Source: AP-15 sp036404275 (GTDB lineage Bacteria; Pseudomonadota; Alphaproteobacteria; ATCC43930; CGMCC-115725). From it: a DNA stretch of 26,145 nt. Both the position numbers and the translations under genes were made by a program. Numbering within the stretch: position 1 is the first letter of the stretch; each line of letters starts with the position of its first letter. This document shows, piece after piece, positions 7,152 to 14,869 of this stretch. Location: positions 1-26,145 of the forward strand of contig DASXAM010000286.1 in assembly GCA_036404275.1 (NCBI GenBank), written 5' to 3'. The notes below the pieces were generated by a model. It searched no databases, was not told the DNA's origin, and was given only the letters and a program-made list of their open reading frames with translations.

Positions 7152-7550
7152 ATGACGATGAGCGATCCTCTCGGTGACATGCTGACCCGCATCCGCAACG
7201 GGCAGCGCGCGCGCCAGGCCGTGGTCGCGGCACCCGCCTCGAAGATGCGTGCCAATGTGCTCGAAGTCATGAAGCGCGAGGGCTATATCCGCGGCTTTAG
7301 CCGAGAGGATGTCCGGCCCGGGGTTGCCGAGCTCAAGATCGAGCTCAAATACGTCGATGGCGAGCCGGTGATCCGTGAGATTTCTCGGGTGTCGAAGCCC
7401 GGACGGCGGATTTACTCGAAGATCGCCGACCTGCCGCGCAGCTTTAACGGGCTCGGGATCTCGATCCTGTCGACGCCGCGCGGAGTCATGTCGGACAACG
7501 AGGCCCGCGCCGCCAAAGTCGGCGGCGAGGTCTTGTGTCGTATTTTCTGA
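7152..7550 (+). CDS. rpsH: 30S ribosomal protein S8 (uS8)
   Basis: The length is 132 residues, as expected. It starts MTMSDPLGDMLTRIRNGQRA and contains YIRGFSREDVRPGVAELKIE and the C-terminal GLGISILSTPRGVMSDNEAR. S8 binds the central domain of 16S rRNA and in E. coli represses the spc operon through an mRNA mimic near rplE. I did not find an obvious equivalent by eye. It lies 13 bases after rpsN and nine bases before rplF. Confidence 0.98.
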   Translation: MTMSDPLGDMLTRIRNGQRARQAVVAAPASKMRANVLEVMKREGYIRGFSREDVRPGVAELKIELKYVDGEPVIREISRVSKPGRRIYSKIADLPRSFNGLGISILSTPRGVMSDNEARAAKVGGEVLCRIF

Positions 7551-7559
7551 GGGCGGGCG

Positions 7560-8093
7560 ATGTCGCGTATCGGTAAGCATCCGGTGGCGATCCCGAGCGG
7601 GGTCGAGGTGCAGCTGGCGGATCGGGTCCTGACCGCCAAAGGTCGGCTCGGCACGCTGAGCCTTGCGGTCAGCAACGAGGTGAGCGCGGAGATCGCCGAC
7701 GGCGCGGTCACGATCACGCCGAGCAGCGAAACCAAGCGCTCGCGCGCGATGTGGGGCACGACGCGGGCGCTGGTCAGCAACATGGTGACCGGTGTTTCGG
7801 AAGGGTTTTCGGTCGGGCTCGAGATCAACGGAGTGGGCTATCGCGCAGCGGTGCAAGGCGACGTCCTGAATTTGCAGCTTGGCTACAGCCACGATGTCGC
7901 GTTTCCAATCCCCGCCGATGTGACGATCACCTGCGAACGGCCGACCGCGATCACGGTGCGCGGTGCCGACCGCCAGCGGGTCGGCCAGATTGCCGCCGAG
8001 ATCCGCGCCTGGCGCCCGCCCGAGCCCTATAAAGGCAAGGGCATCAAATACGCGACCGAAACGGTGCGCCGCAAGGAAGGCAAAAAGAAGTAA
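7560..8093 (+). CDS. rplF: 50S ribosomal protein L6 (uL6)
   Basis: The product has 177 residues with the two L6 repeats. The start MSRIGKHPVAIPSGVEVQLA is typical. The segment RAMWGTTRALVSNMVTGVSE is at about residues 62-81. The C-terminal signature is PPEPYKGKGIKYATETVRRK. L6 lies at the base of the L7/L12 stalk near the sarcin-ricin loop. The stop is four bases before rplR. Confidence 0.98.
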   Translation: MSRIGKHPVAIPSGVEVQLADRVLTAKGRLGTLSLAVSNEVSAEIADGAVTITPSSETKRSRAMWGTTRALVSNMVTGVSEGFSVGLEINGVGYRAAVQGDVLNLQLGYSHDVAFPIPADVTITCERPTAITVRGADRQRVGQIAAEIRAWRPPEPYKGKGIKYATETVRRKEGKKK

Positions 8094-8097
8094 GGCG

Positions 8098-8463
8098 ATG
8101 TCGGACAAAGCCAAAGCTCTCTTCGCGCGCCGGCGCCGCCGGGTGCGGACCAATTTGCGTCGGCGGGCCGGCGGACGGATGCGCCTGTCGGTGTTCCGTT
8201 CGTCCCGGCACATTTACGCGCAGGTCATCGACGACGCGGCCGGGCGCACCGTAGCCGCCGCTTCGACGCTCGACGGCGCGCTGAAGGCGAGCCTCGGCAC
8301 CGGCGCCGACAAGGCGGCGGCGAGTGCGGTTGGCAAGCTGATCGCCGAGCGGGCAAAAGCGGCCGGGGTCGAGCAGGTTGTGTTCGATCGCGGCGGCTAT
8401 CTGTTTCATGGCCGGGTCAAGGCCCTAGCCGACGCCGCCCGCGAGGGCGGTCTCGATTTTTGA
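8098..8463 (+). CDS. rplR: 50S ribosomal protein L18 (uL18)
   Basis: This is a 121-residue protein with a basic, Arg-rich N terminus (ARRRRRVRTNLRRRAGGRMR), the 5S rRNA-binding core LSVFRSSRHIYAQVIDDAAG, and the terminal FDRGGYLFHGRVKALADAAR. L18 carries 5S rRNA into the central protuberance together with L5. The frame is open upstream to 7963 inside rplF. ATG 8098 is chosen because it follows the rplF stop with a short spacing and the protein aligns from that residue. Confidence 0.97.
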   Translation: MSDKAKALFARRRRRVRTNLRRRAGGRMRLSVFRSSRHIYAQVIDDAAGRTVAAASTLDGALKASLGTGADKAAASAVGKLIAERAKAAGVEQVVFDRGGYLFHGRVKALADAAREGGLDF

Positions 8464-8473
8464 GAGGAATGCG

Positions 8474-9100
8474 ATGGCACGCACGATGACGCGCAGCGGC
8501 GGCGGCCCGCGCAGTGGCGGCGGCCCGCGTGGCGGCGGCGAACGGCGCGGACGCGGCGACGGCGAACGTCAGCAGCGCGAGCGCGAAGAGACCGAGTTCA
8601 CCGAAAAGCTCGTCAACATCAACCGCGTCGCCAAGGTGGTCAAAGGCGGGCGGCGGTTCGGCTTTGCCGCCCTTGTCGTCGTGGGCGACCGCAAGGGCCG
8701 GGTCGGCTATGGCGCCGGCAAGGCGCGCGAGGTGCCCGAAGCGATCCGCAAGGCGACCGAGCAGGCGCGACGCGGCATGATCCGGGTGCCGCTGCGCGAG
8801 GGCCGCACTCTGCATCACGACATCGTCAGCAGCTACGGCGCCGGACGCGTCATTGTGCGCGCCGCCAAAGCGGGCACCGGGATCATCGCTGGCGGCCCGA
8901 TGCGGGCAATTTTCGAGGCGCTCGGCGTCCACGACGTGGTCGCCAAATCGATCGGCAGCCCAAACCCGCACAATATGATCAAGGCGACGTTTGTCGCCCT
9001 CGGCCGGGTCACGAGCCCGCGCGCCGTCGCCGCCCGGCGCGGCAAGAAGATCGCCGAGATTCTTGGGCGCCGCGACACCGAAGTGCGGGAGCCGGCGTGA
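8474..9100 (+). CDS. rpsE: 30S ribosomal protein S5 (uS5) with Gly/Arg-rich N-terminal extension
   Basis: The product has 208 residues. The S5 core begins near residue 44 with LVNINRVAKVVKGGRRFGFA and continues through GYGAGKAREVPEAIRKATEQ, GIIAGGPMRAIFEALGVHDV and GSPNPHNMIKATF. S5 helps decoding fidelity and lines the mRNA channel. The first 40 or so residues form a low-complexity extension of the type GGGPRSGGGPRGGGERRGRG, which is probably disordered and basic. Its stop overlaps the rpmD start. Confidence 0.97.
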   Translation: MARTMTRSGGGPRSGGGPRGGGERRGRGDGERQQREREETEFTEKLVNINRVAKVVKGGRRFGFAALVVVGDRKGRVGYGAGKAREVPEAIRKATEQARRGMIRVPLREGRTLHHDIVSSYGAGRVIVRAAKAGTGIIAGGPMRAIFEALGVHDVVAKSIGSPNPHNMIKATFVALGRVTSPRAVAARRGKKIAEILGRRDTEVREPA

Positions 9101-9285
9101 TGGAGGGCAAAAAAACGTTGGCCGTGGTACAGACCGGCAGCCCGATCGGCCGCCGGCGCGACCAGGAGGCGACCCTCAAAGGGCTCGGCTTGAATAAGCG
9201 GCACCGCCGTCGCGTTCTCGAAGACACCCCCTCTGTGCGCGGCATGATCAACAAGGTGAAGCATCTGGTGCGGGTCGAGGAGTAA
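9100..9285 (+). CDS. rpmD: 50S ribosomal protein L30 (uL30)
   Basis: The product is a 61-residue protein: VVQTGSPIGRRRDQEATLKG, LGLNKRHRRRVLEDTPSVRG, then MINKVKHLVRVEE. This is the complete L30 ferredoxin-like fold. The start can be ATG 9100, overlapping the rpsE stop by one base (TGATG), or GTG 9097 one codon earlier. ATG is preferred. Its presence between rpsE and rplO is the normal bacterial spc order. Confidence 0.96.
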   Translation: MEGKKTLAVVQTGSPIGRRRDQEATLKGLGLNKRHRRRVLEDTPSVRGMINKVKHLVRVEE

Positions 9286-9321
9286 GATGCGGCGCCGATC
9301 GAGGCCGCGCGGGATAAGGCG

Positions 9322-9831
9322 ATGAAGCTCAACGAGATCAGAGATAATCCGGGCGCGCATTACCGGGCAAAGCGCGTCGGCCGCGGTATCGGCTCGGGCA
9401 AGGGCAAGACCTCGGGGCGCGGCGGCAAAGGCCAGACCGCGCGTTCCGGCGTGGCGCTCAACGGTTTCGAGGGCGGCCAGACGCCGTTGCATCGCCGGCT
9501 CCCCAAACGCGGCTTCAACAACAAGATCTTTCGGAAGGATTTCAAGATCGTGAACCTCGGCCGGCTGCAGCAGGCCGTCGATGCCGGCAGGCTCAACAGC
9601 GATGGCGCCATCGATGCGGCGGCGCTGGTCGCCGCCGGTGTGCTGCGGCGGCCGGGCGACGGAGTGCGGCTCCTCAACAAGGGCGCGTTGCGGGCCGCGA
9701 TCACGATCGAGGTCGCCGGTGCGTCGAAGGCGGCGATTGCGGCGGTGGAAAGCGCCGGCGGCAAGGTCGTCGTGCAAGCCGGCCGGAAAAAGCCGGGCAA
9801 GAGCGGGTCGGAAACAGGGGCCTCGGCGTGA
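9322..9831 (+). CDS. rplO: 50S ribosomal protein L15 (uL15)
   Basis: The product has 169 residues. It starts MKLNEIRDNPGAHYRAKRVG, with the Gly-rich block GRGIGSGKGKTSGRGGKGQT at residues 20-39 and then GFEGGQTPLHRRLPKRGFNN. L15 is a late-assembling 23S rRNA-binding protein. The C terminus (KKPGKSGSETGASA) is a basic, then polar, extension. A GGGATAAGG-like site precedes the ATG. Confidence 0.97.
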   Translation: MKLNEIRDNPGAHYRAKRVGRGIGSGKGKTSGRGGKGQTARSGVALNGFEGGQTPLHRRLPKRGFNNKIFRKDFKIVNLGRLQQAVDAGRLNSDGAIDAAALVAAGVLRRPGDGVRLLNKGALRAAITIEVAGASKAAIAAVESAGGKVVVQAGRKKPGKSGSETGASA

Positions 9832-9876
9832 GCGAGGCGCGGGTCGGGCCGGGACTTTTGGTCAAGGATTAATCGA

Positions 9877-11223
9877 ATGGCGTCAGCCGCCGAAACCCTC
9901 GCCTCGAGCATCAATTTCTCGGCGTTCAGCAAGGCAACCGAGCTCAAAAGCCGAATTTGGTTCACGCTCGGCGCGCTGCTGATCTATCGGCTCGGCACCT
10001 ATATCCCGATCCCCGGCATCGACCCCTCGATCCTGCAGGACATCTTTTCGCGCAACGCCGGCGGCATCCTCGGCATGTTCGACATGTTTTCGGGAGGTGC
10101 CCTCGGGCGCATGACGATCTTTGCGCTCGCGATCATGCCGTACATCTCGTCCTCGATCATCATCCAGCTGTTGACCGCGGTGTCGCCGACCCTCGAAGCC
10201 TTGAAAAAGGAGGGCGAGAGCGGCCGCAAGAAATTGAACCAATATACCCGCTACGGCACCGTGCTGCTGGCCGCGGTGCAAGCCTACGGCATCGCAGTCG
10301 GGCTCGAAGGCATGCACGCCGGCGCCGAAACCGCGGTGCTCAACCCGGGGCTGATGTTCCGTCTGGTGACGGTCGTCTCGCTCGTCGGCGGCACCGTCTT
10401 TCTGATGTGGCTCGGCGAGCAGATCACCGCGCGCGGCGTCGGCAACGGCATCTCGCTGATCATCTTTGCCGGCATCGTCGCCAATCTGCCGCATGCACTG
10501 GCGTCGACCCTCGAGCTTGGCCGCACCGGGGCGATCTCGACCTTTTTCATCATCATTTTTCTGGCCATGTCGGTCGCGGTGGTCGCGTTTATCGTGTTTA
10601 TGGAGCGAGCGCAGCGCCGTATCCTGATCCAATATCCCAAACGCCAGAGCGGCAACCGGATGTATGGCGGCGATTCGCAGCACCTGCCGCTAAAGATCAA
10701 CACCTCCGGCGTCATTCCGCCGATCTTCGCCTCCTCGCTGCTGCTGCTGCCGGCGACGGTGGCCAATTTCCAGGCGAACGGGCAAAGCTTTGGCTGGCTC
10801 GGTGACATCACGGCTTATCTGGCGCATGGCCGGCCGCTCTATATGGCGCTCTACGTCGCGCTGATCTGCTTTTTCTGCTTCTTCTATACCGCGATCGTGT
10901 TCAACCCGACCGAGACCGCCGACAATCTGCGCAAATATGGCGGCTTTATCCCCGGCATCCGGCCCGGCAAGAACACCGCCGATTATCTCGATTACATCCT
11001 GACGCGGCTGACCGTTGTCGGCGCCGCCTATCTGTCGGCAGTGTGCATCCTGCCCGAGATCCTGATCTCGCAATATTCGGTGCCGTTCTATTTCGGCGGC
11101 ACCAGCCTGTTGATCGTGGTCAGCGTCACGATGGACACCTGGGCGCAGATCAACTCGCACCTGCTCGCGCACCAGTATGAAGGGCTGATCAAAAAAGCGC
11201 GGCTGCGCGGGCGGCGCGGATGA
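9877..11223 (+). CDS. secY: SecY, protein translocase channel subunit
   Basis: The protein has 448 residues with about ten hydrophobic membrane spans. SecY forms the SecYEG channel that moves unfolded preproteins across, or membrane proteins into, the inner membrane. The family signature GRMTIFALAIMPYISSSIII is at about residues 78-97, followed by the cytoplasmic loop KKEGESGRKKLNQYTRYGT. The cytosolic loop used by SecA and ribosomes is near RAQRRILIQYPKRQSGNRMY. It follows rplO by 45 bases and overlaps adk by four bases (ATGA). Confidence 0.98.
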   Translation: MASAAETLASSINFSAFSKATELKSRIWFTLGALLIYRLGTYIPIPGIDPSILQDIFSRNAGGILGMFDMFSGGALGRMTIFALAIMPYISSSIIIQLLTAVSPTLEALKKEGESGRKKLNQYTRYGTVLLAAVQAYGIAVGLEGMHAGAETAVLNPGLMFRLVTVVSLVGGTVFLMWLGEQITARGVGNGISLIIFAGIVANLPHALASTLELGRTGAISTFFIIIFLAMSVAVVAFIVFMERAQRRILIQYPKRQSGNRMYGGDSQHLPLKINTSGVIPPIFASSLLLLPATVANFQANGQSFGWLGDITAYLAHGRPLYMALYVALICFFCFFYTAIVFNPTETADNLRKYGGFIPGIRPGKNTADYLDYILTRLTVVGAAYLSAVCILPEILISQYSVPFYFGGTSLLIVVSVTMDTWAQINSHLLAHQYEGLIKKARLRGRRG

Positions 11224-11870
11224 ACATCGTCCTGCTCGGCCCGCCGGGCTCGGGAAAGGGGACCCAGGCCAAGCGCATCGAGCAGGCCCACGATATCCCG
11301 CACCTCGCCACCGGCGACATGCTGCGCGCGGCGATCGCCTCGGGGAGCGCGCTCGGCCGGCGGGTCAAGGACACGATGGACAAGGGCGAGCTGGTCGCCG
11401 ACGACATCATCATCGCGCTGATCCGCGACCGCATCGGCCTAGCCGACTGCGGCAACGGCTTTATTCTCGACGGCTTTCCCCGCACCGTGCCGCAGGCCGA
11501 AGCGCTCGATCGGATGCTCGAAGAAAAGCGGCTGCGGCTCGATGCCGTGATCGAGTTTGTCGTTCGCGAGCCCGAGCTGGTCGACCGCCTCTCCGGCCGC
11601 TTCACTTGCACGACCTGCGGCGCCAGCTACCACGACCGCCACAATCCGACGAAAGTCGAAGGTGTCTGCGATGGCTGCGGCGGGCGCGAGTTCGAGCGCC
11701 GCGCCGACGATCGGCCGGAAGCGGTAAGAACGCGGTTCCGGGTCTATCGGGAGCAGACCGAGCCGCTGCTGTCTTATTACGAGAAACAGGGCATCCTGCA
11801 GCCGGTAGAGGGTATGGCGGATATCGACGAGGTCACCCGACAAATCGAGGCGGTGATCGCCGATATCTGA
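11220..11870 (+). CDS. adk: Adenylate kinase, zinc-binding LID type
   Basis: The enzyme has 216 residues and interconverts ATP + AMP and 2 ADP in the cytoplasm. The P-loop GPPGSGKGT is at residues 7-15, the AMP-binding segment begins TGDMLRAAI at 31, and DGFPRT is at 84-89. The LID carries four cysteines (C130, C133, C150, C153) in a CxxC...CxxC arrangement, consistent with a structural zinc. secY-adk adjacency is usual in alphaproteobacteria. In this genome the next genes are not rpsM but two inserted enzyme-like genes. Confidence 0.98.
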   Translation: MNIVLLGPPGSGKGTQAKRIEQAHDIPHLATGDMLRAAIASGSALGRRVKDTMDKGELVADDIIIALIRDRIGLADCGNGFILDGFPRTVPQAEALDRMLEEKRLRLDAVIEFVVREPELVDRLSGRFTCTTCGASYHDRHNPTKVEGVCDGCGGREFERRADDRPEAVRTRFRVYREQTEPLLSYYEKQGILQPVEGMADIDEVTRQIEAVIADI

Positions 11871-11903
11871 CCGAGCTCGCGGGTCTGGTCTGGAGGCGAT
11901 CGG

Positions 11904-12983
11904 ATGATCGAACCCTATAACGCAGTCGGGCTGATCCCGACCTTCTGGGGCATCCGCCGACGCGAGGACATGGCCAAAAACCTCGAGCATATCGAGAGCC
12001 TGACCCACGCCGCCTTTTGGCTTTCGAACCTCGATATCCCGGTCCGCCTCGTCGCGATCCCCGAAGGCGGCCTCCAGGGCTTTAACGACGAGGTCCTCGA
12101 CCCCGACCACGCCGAATTCGCCCGCACCTGCGCGATCGACATCCCCGGCCCGGAGACCGACCGGCTCGGGCGCCTCGCCCGGCAATGGGGTGTCTTTATC
12201 ATGGCGCAGGCCAAGGCTCGCCATGAGGATTGGGCCGACCGCTTTTTCAATGTCGGCTTTATCATCGACCCGGACGGCGCAGTGATCCTCAAGCATTACA
12301 AGATCTCGGCCCTGCTGCCGTGCGAGCGCTCGGTCTCGCCACATGATTTGTTCGATTGGTGGATCGAAAAATACGGGCGCAGCTTGCAGGCGTTCTGGCC
12401 GGTCGCCGACACCGCGATCGGGCGGCTCGGCATCATGATGGCGATGGAGGGCTGCTATCCCGAAAACGGCCGCGGCCTGGCGCTCAACGGCGCCGAATTG
12501 GTCTATCGCGCGTCGCTCCCCGCCCCGTTCACGGAAAACGATTTTTTCGAGATCACCAACCGGGCGCGCGCGCTCGAAAACAACATGTATGTCGTGGCGC
12601 CGAATATCGGCGGCTACCATCTCTATCCCGACAGCGAGACGCCGATCGACGCCGGCGGCGGGCAGTCGATGATTGTCGATTATCGCGGCCAAATCGTCGG
12701 CCAGCAGCGCGACACCAACGGCTCGACCTTTGTCGCCGGGCCGATCGACATCGAGGCATTGCGGCACCACCGGCAGAGCGCCCAGGTGACGAACTGGCCC
12801 AAAGACATCCGCGCCGAACTCGCCCAGATCATCTACGAGCAGCCGATCTATCCGAAAAATCTTTATCTCGACAAGATTCCGGGCCGTCATGCCGACTATA
12901 AGCGCGAGGTGATCGACCGCCAGGTCCGCTTGATGCAAGAGCGCGGCATCTGGAAACCGCCGGGCAAGGGCGCAGCGGGCTGA
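11904..12983 (+). CDS. Nitrilase/aliphatic-amidase-fold protein lacking the catalytic cysteine
   Basis: The 359-residue product has the carbon-nitrogen hydrolase (nitrilase superfamily) fold, most like aliphatic amidase/formamidase. E54 (in VAIPEGGLQGF) and K133 (in LKHYKISALLP) match the Glu and Lys of the triad, and E141 the second Glu. The nucleophile segment reads GIMMAMEGCYPE: aligned with the amidase ICDDGNYPE motif, the cysteine position is A180 (codon GCG at 12441-12443). C184 lies four residues later. It is therefore predicted not to be a classical thiol hydrolase. A TGGAGGCG site precedes ATG 11904. The gene starts 33 bases after adk and ends 13 bases before a TrpB2-type gene, so the pair is probably cotranscribed. 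Substrate is unknown; a structural or regulatory pseudoenzyme is one inference. Confidence 0.9.
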   Translation: MIEPYNAVGLIPTFWGIRRREDMAKNLEHIESLTHAAFWLSNLDIPVRLVAIPEGGLQGFNDEVLDPDHAEFARTCAIDIPGPETDRLGRLARQWGVFIMAQAKARHEDWADRFFNVGFIIDPDGAVILKHYKISALLPCERSVSPHDLFDWWIEKYGRSLQAFWPVADTAIGRLGIMMAMEGCYPENGRGLALNGAELVYRASLPAPFTENDFFEITNRARALENNMYVVAPNIGGYHLYPDSETPIDAGGGQSMIVDYRGQIVGQQRDTNGSTFVAGPIDIEALRHHRQSAQVTNWPKDIRAELAQIIYEQPIYPKNLYLDKIPGRHADYKREVIDRQVRLMQERGIWKPPGKGAAG

Positions 12984-12996
12984 AAGGAGGCGGCCG

Positions 12997-14364
12997 ATGT
13001 CCGACACAGTGAAATATTTCCTCGACGAAAGTCGGATCCCGAAGGATTGGTACAACATCGTCGCCGACCTGCCGCGGCCGCCGGACCCGGTGCTGCACCC
13101 CGGCACATTGCAGCCGGTCGGCCCGCAGGACCTGGCGCCGCTGTTCCCGCCGGCGCTGATCGCGCAGGAGGTGGCGGGCGAGCGCTGGATCGAGATCCCC
13201 GAGCCGGTGCGCGAGGTCTATCGCCAGTGGCGGCCCTCGCCGCTTTACCGGGCGCGCCGGCTGGAGGCGGCACTCGATACCCCGGCCAGGATTTATTACA
13301 AATACGAGGGTGTGAGCCCGGCCGGCAGCCACAAGCCGAACACCGCGGTGGCGCAAGCCTTTTACAACAAGGAAGCCGGGGTCAGACGGCTCACCACCGA
13401 GACCGGCGCCGGGCAGTGGGGCTCGGCGCTCGCCTATGCGGGCGCCCTCTTCGGGCTCGACGTGCGCGTCTACATGGTCCGGGTCAGCTTCGAGCAGAAA
13501 CCCTATCGCAAGGCGATGATGGAGGCGTGGGGCGCCGAATGCGTGGCGAGCCCCAGCAGCGAAACCGCGGCCGGACGGCAGATTCTCGCCGAGCATCCGG
13601 ATTCGCCCGGCAGCCTCGGCATTGCCATCAGCGAAGCGGTCGAAATCGCCGCCCAACACGACGACACCAAATATTCACTCGGCAGCGTCTTGAACCACGT
13701 ATTGCTGCATCAAACCGTGATCGGCCAGGAGGCGATGGCGCAGCTCGAAATCGCCGGCGACTATCCCGACGTCATTGTCGGCTGCACCGGCGGCGGCAGC
13801 AATTTCGCCGGGATCGCCTTCCCGTTTATCGGGGCGGGATTGCGGGGCGGTCCAAAGCCGCGCGTCGTCGCCTGCGAGCCGGCAGCCTGCCCGAGCCTGA
13901 CCCGCGGCCGGTACGCCTATGATTTCGGCGACACCGGACATCTGACGCCACTCGTCAAAATGCACACGCTGGGCTCGACCTTTGTGCCGCCCGGCTTTCA
14001 CGCCGGCGGATTGCGCTATCACGGCATGGCGCCGCTTGTCAGCCTGCTGCAGGAGCTGCGCCTGATCGAGTCACGCGCTTATACGCAGACGCGCTGCTTT
14101 GAGGCCGGCATTCGCTTTGCCCGCACCGAGGGCATTCTGCCGGCGCCGGAGGCCAACCACGCGGTGCTGGGAGCGATCGAAGAGGCGCTGCGCTGCAGGC
14201 AGGAGGGCAGAAGCCGCACGATCTTGTTCAATCTGTGCGGTCATGGCCATTTCGACATGCAGGCCTATATCGACTATGAGGCGGGGCGGCTCGAAGACCG
14301 GGACTACGACGCCGCGCTGCTCGCCGCCGCCCTTGCCGAGCTGCCGCGGGTCGCGGCGGAATAA
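12997..14364 (+). CDS. trpB: TrpB2-type tryptophan synthase beta-like PLP enzyme
   Basis: The protein has 455 residues and belongs to the long TrpB2 branch of tryptophan synthase beta. That branch condenses indole and serine in tested members but lacks the normal TrpA interface. The PLP lysine is K113 in GSHKPNTA (110-117). TETGAGQWG at 134-142 carries the catalytic Glu (E135), and the phosphate loop is CTGGGSN (263-269). The residue expected to contact the PLP ring nitrogen, usually serine, is C414 in NLCGHGHFD. A strong AGGAGG site precedes ATG 12997. The location between the nitrilase-fold gene and rpsM is far from any trp gene in the window, so a tryptophan-salvage role or a different beta-replacement reaction are both possible. 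Confidence 0.93.
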   Translation: MSDTVKYFLDESRIPKDWYNIVADLPRPPDPVLHPGTLQPVGPQDLAPLFPPALIAQEVAGERWIEIPEPVREVYRQWRPSPLYRARRLEAALDTPARIYYKYEGVSPAGSHKPNTAVAQAFYNKEAGVRRLTTETGAGQWGSALAYAGALFGLDVRVYMVRVSFEQKPYRKAMMEAWGAECVASPSSETAAGRQILAEHPDSPGSLGIAISEAVEIAAQHDDTKYSLGSVLNHVLLHQTVIGQEAMAQLEIAGDYPDVIVGCTGGGSNFAGIAFPFIGAGLRGGPKPRVVACEPAACPSLTRGRYAYDFGDTGHLTPLVKMHTLGSTFVPPGFHAGGLRYHGMAPLVSLLQELRLIESRAYTQTRCFEAGIRFARTEGILPAPEANHAVLGAIEEALRCRQEGRSRTILFNLCGHGHFDMQAYIDYEAGRLEDRDYDAALLAAALAELPRVAAE

Positions 14365-14380
14365 GGCTGTCGTTACGGGA

Positions 14381-14408
14381 TTGACGAGATGGGTTTTGCC
14401 GCTATAAT
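14381..14408 (+). promoter_or_regulatory. Sigma-70-type promoter upstream of rpsM
   Basis: TTGACG at 14381-14386 and a perfect TATAAT at 14403-14408 are separated by 16 bases. This is 11 of 12 matches to the consensus hexamers, striking in such GC-rich DNA. Transcription would begin near 14415, about 53 bases before the rpsM GTG. It lies 16 bases after the trpB2-type stop, so rpsM-rpsK-rpoA-rplQ can be transcribed independently of the genes before it. Confidence 0.75.
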
Positions 14409-14467
14409 CCTCGCCCTTGCGAGCCGCCCAACTCGCACTTACCTAGCTCAGCCGAGGAGAAGCGCAG

Positions 14468-14836
14468 GTGGCGCGTATTGCTGGCGTCAATATCCCGAAC
14501 CAAAAGCGTGCCCCGATCGGGCTGACCTACATCCATGGCATCGGTCGCGCCAAGGCGCTTGAAATTTGCAACCGGATCGGCATCCCGCCGGAGCGCCGGG
14601 TGCATGAGATGACCGACGACGAGGTGCTGCGCGTGCGCGAGTTGATCGACCGCGAATACGTGGTCGAAGGCGATTTGCGCCGGGCGGTCGCGATGAACAT
14701 CAAGCGGCTAATGGATCTCGGCTGCTATCGCGGATTGCGCCACCGCAAAGGGCTGCCGGTGCGCGGCCAGCGCACCCATACCAACGCGCGCACCCGCAAG
14801 GGGCCGGCTCGGCCGATCGCCGGTAAAAAGAAATAG
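14468..14836 (+). CDS. rpsM: 30S ribosomal protein S13 (uS13)
   Basis: The product has 122 residues: (M)ARIAGVNIPNQKRAPIGLTY, then IHGIGRAKALEICNRIGI, and the terminal block LRHRKGLPVRGQRTHTNART followed by KGPARPIAGKKK. S13 contacts P-site tRNA and bridges to the 50S subunit. The start codon is GTG 14468, with GAGGAG at 14455-14460 as the ribosome-binding site. It is the first gene of the alpha-operon section and directly follows its own promoter. Confidence 0.98.
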   Translation: MARIAGVNIPNQKRAPIGLTYIHGIGRAKALEICNRIGIPPERRVHEMTDDEVLRVRELIDREYVVEGDLRRAVAMNIKRLMDLGCYRGLRHRKGLPVRGQRTHTNARTRKGPARPIAGKKK

Positions 14837-14869
14837 TCGGCGCAGCAAGCCAAAGCGGGGACCCCAAGG

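Noticed and set aside
11872..11903. Possible terminator between adk and the nitrilase-fold gene
   Set aside because: The 33-base gap has no stem followed by a T-tract, so read-through from adk is the simpler reading.
11439..13106. A 555-codon minus-strand ORF across adk and the nitrilase-fold gene
   Set aside because: It is a high-GC antisense shadow. The plus strand encodes two recognisable, correctly spaced proteins, and the minus-strand product is Arg/Ala/Asp-rich with no family signature.
12997..14364. Reading the PLP gene as an ordinary TrpB of a trpBA pair
   Set aside because: The protein is about 60 residues too long, has the TrpB2 GSHKPNTA and GHGHFD forms, and has no trpA next to it.
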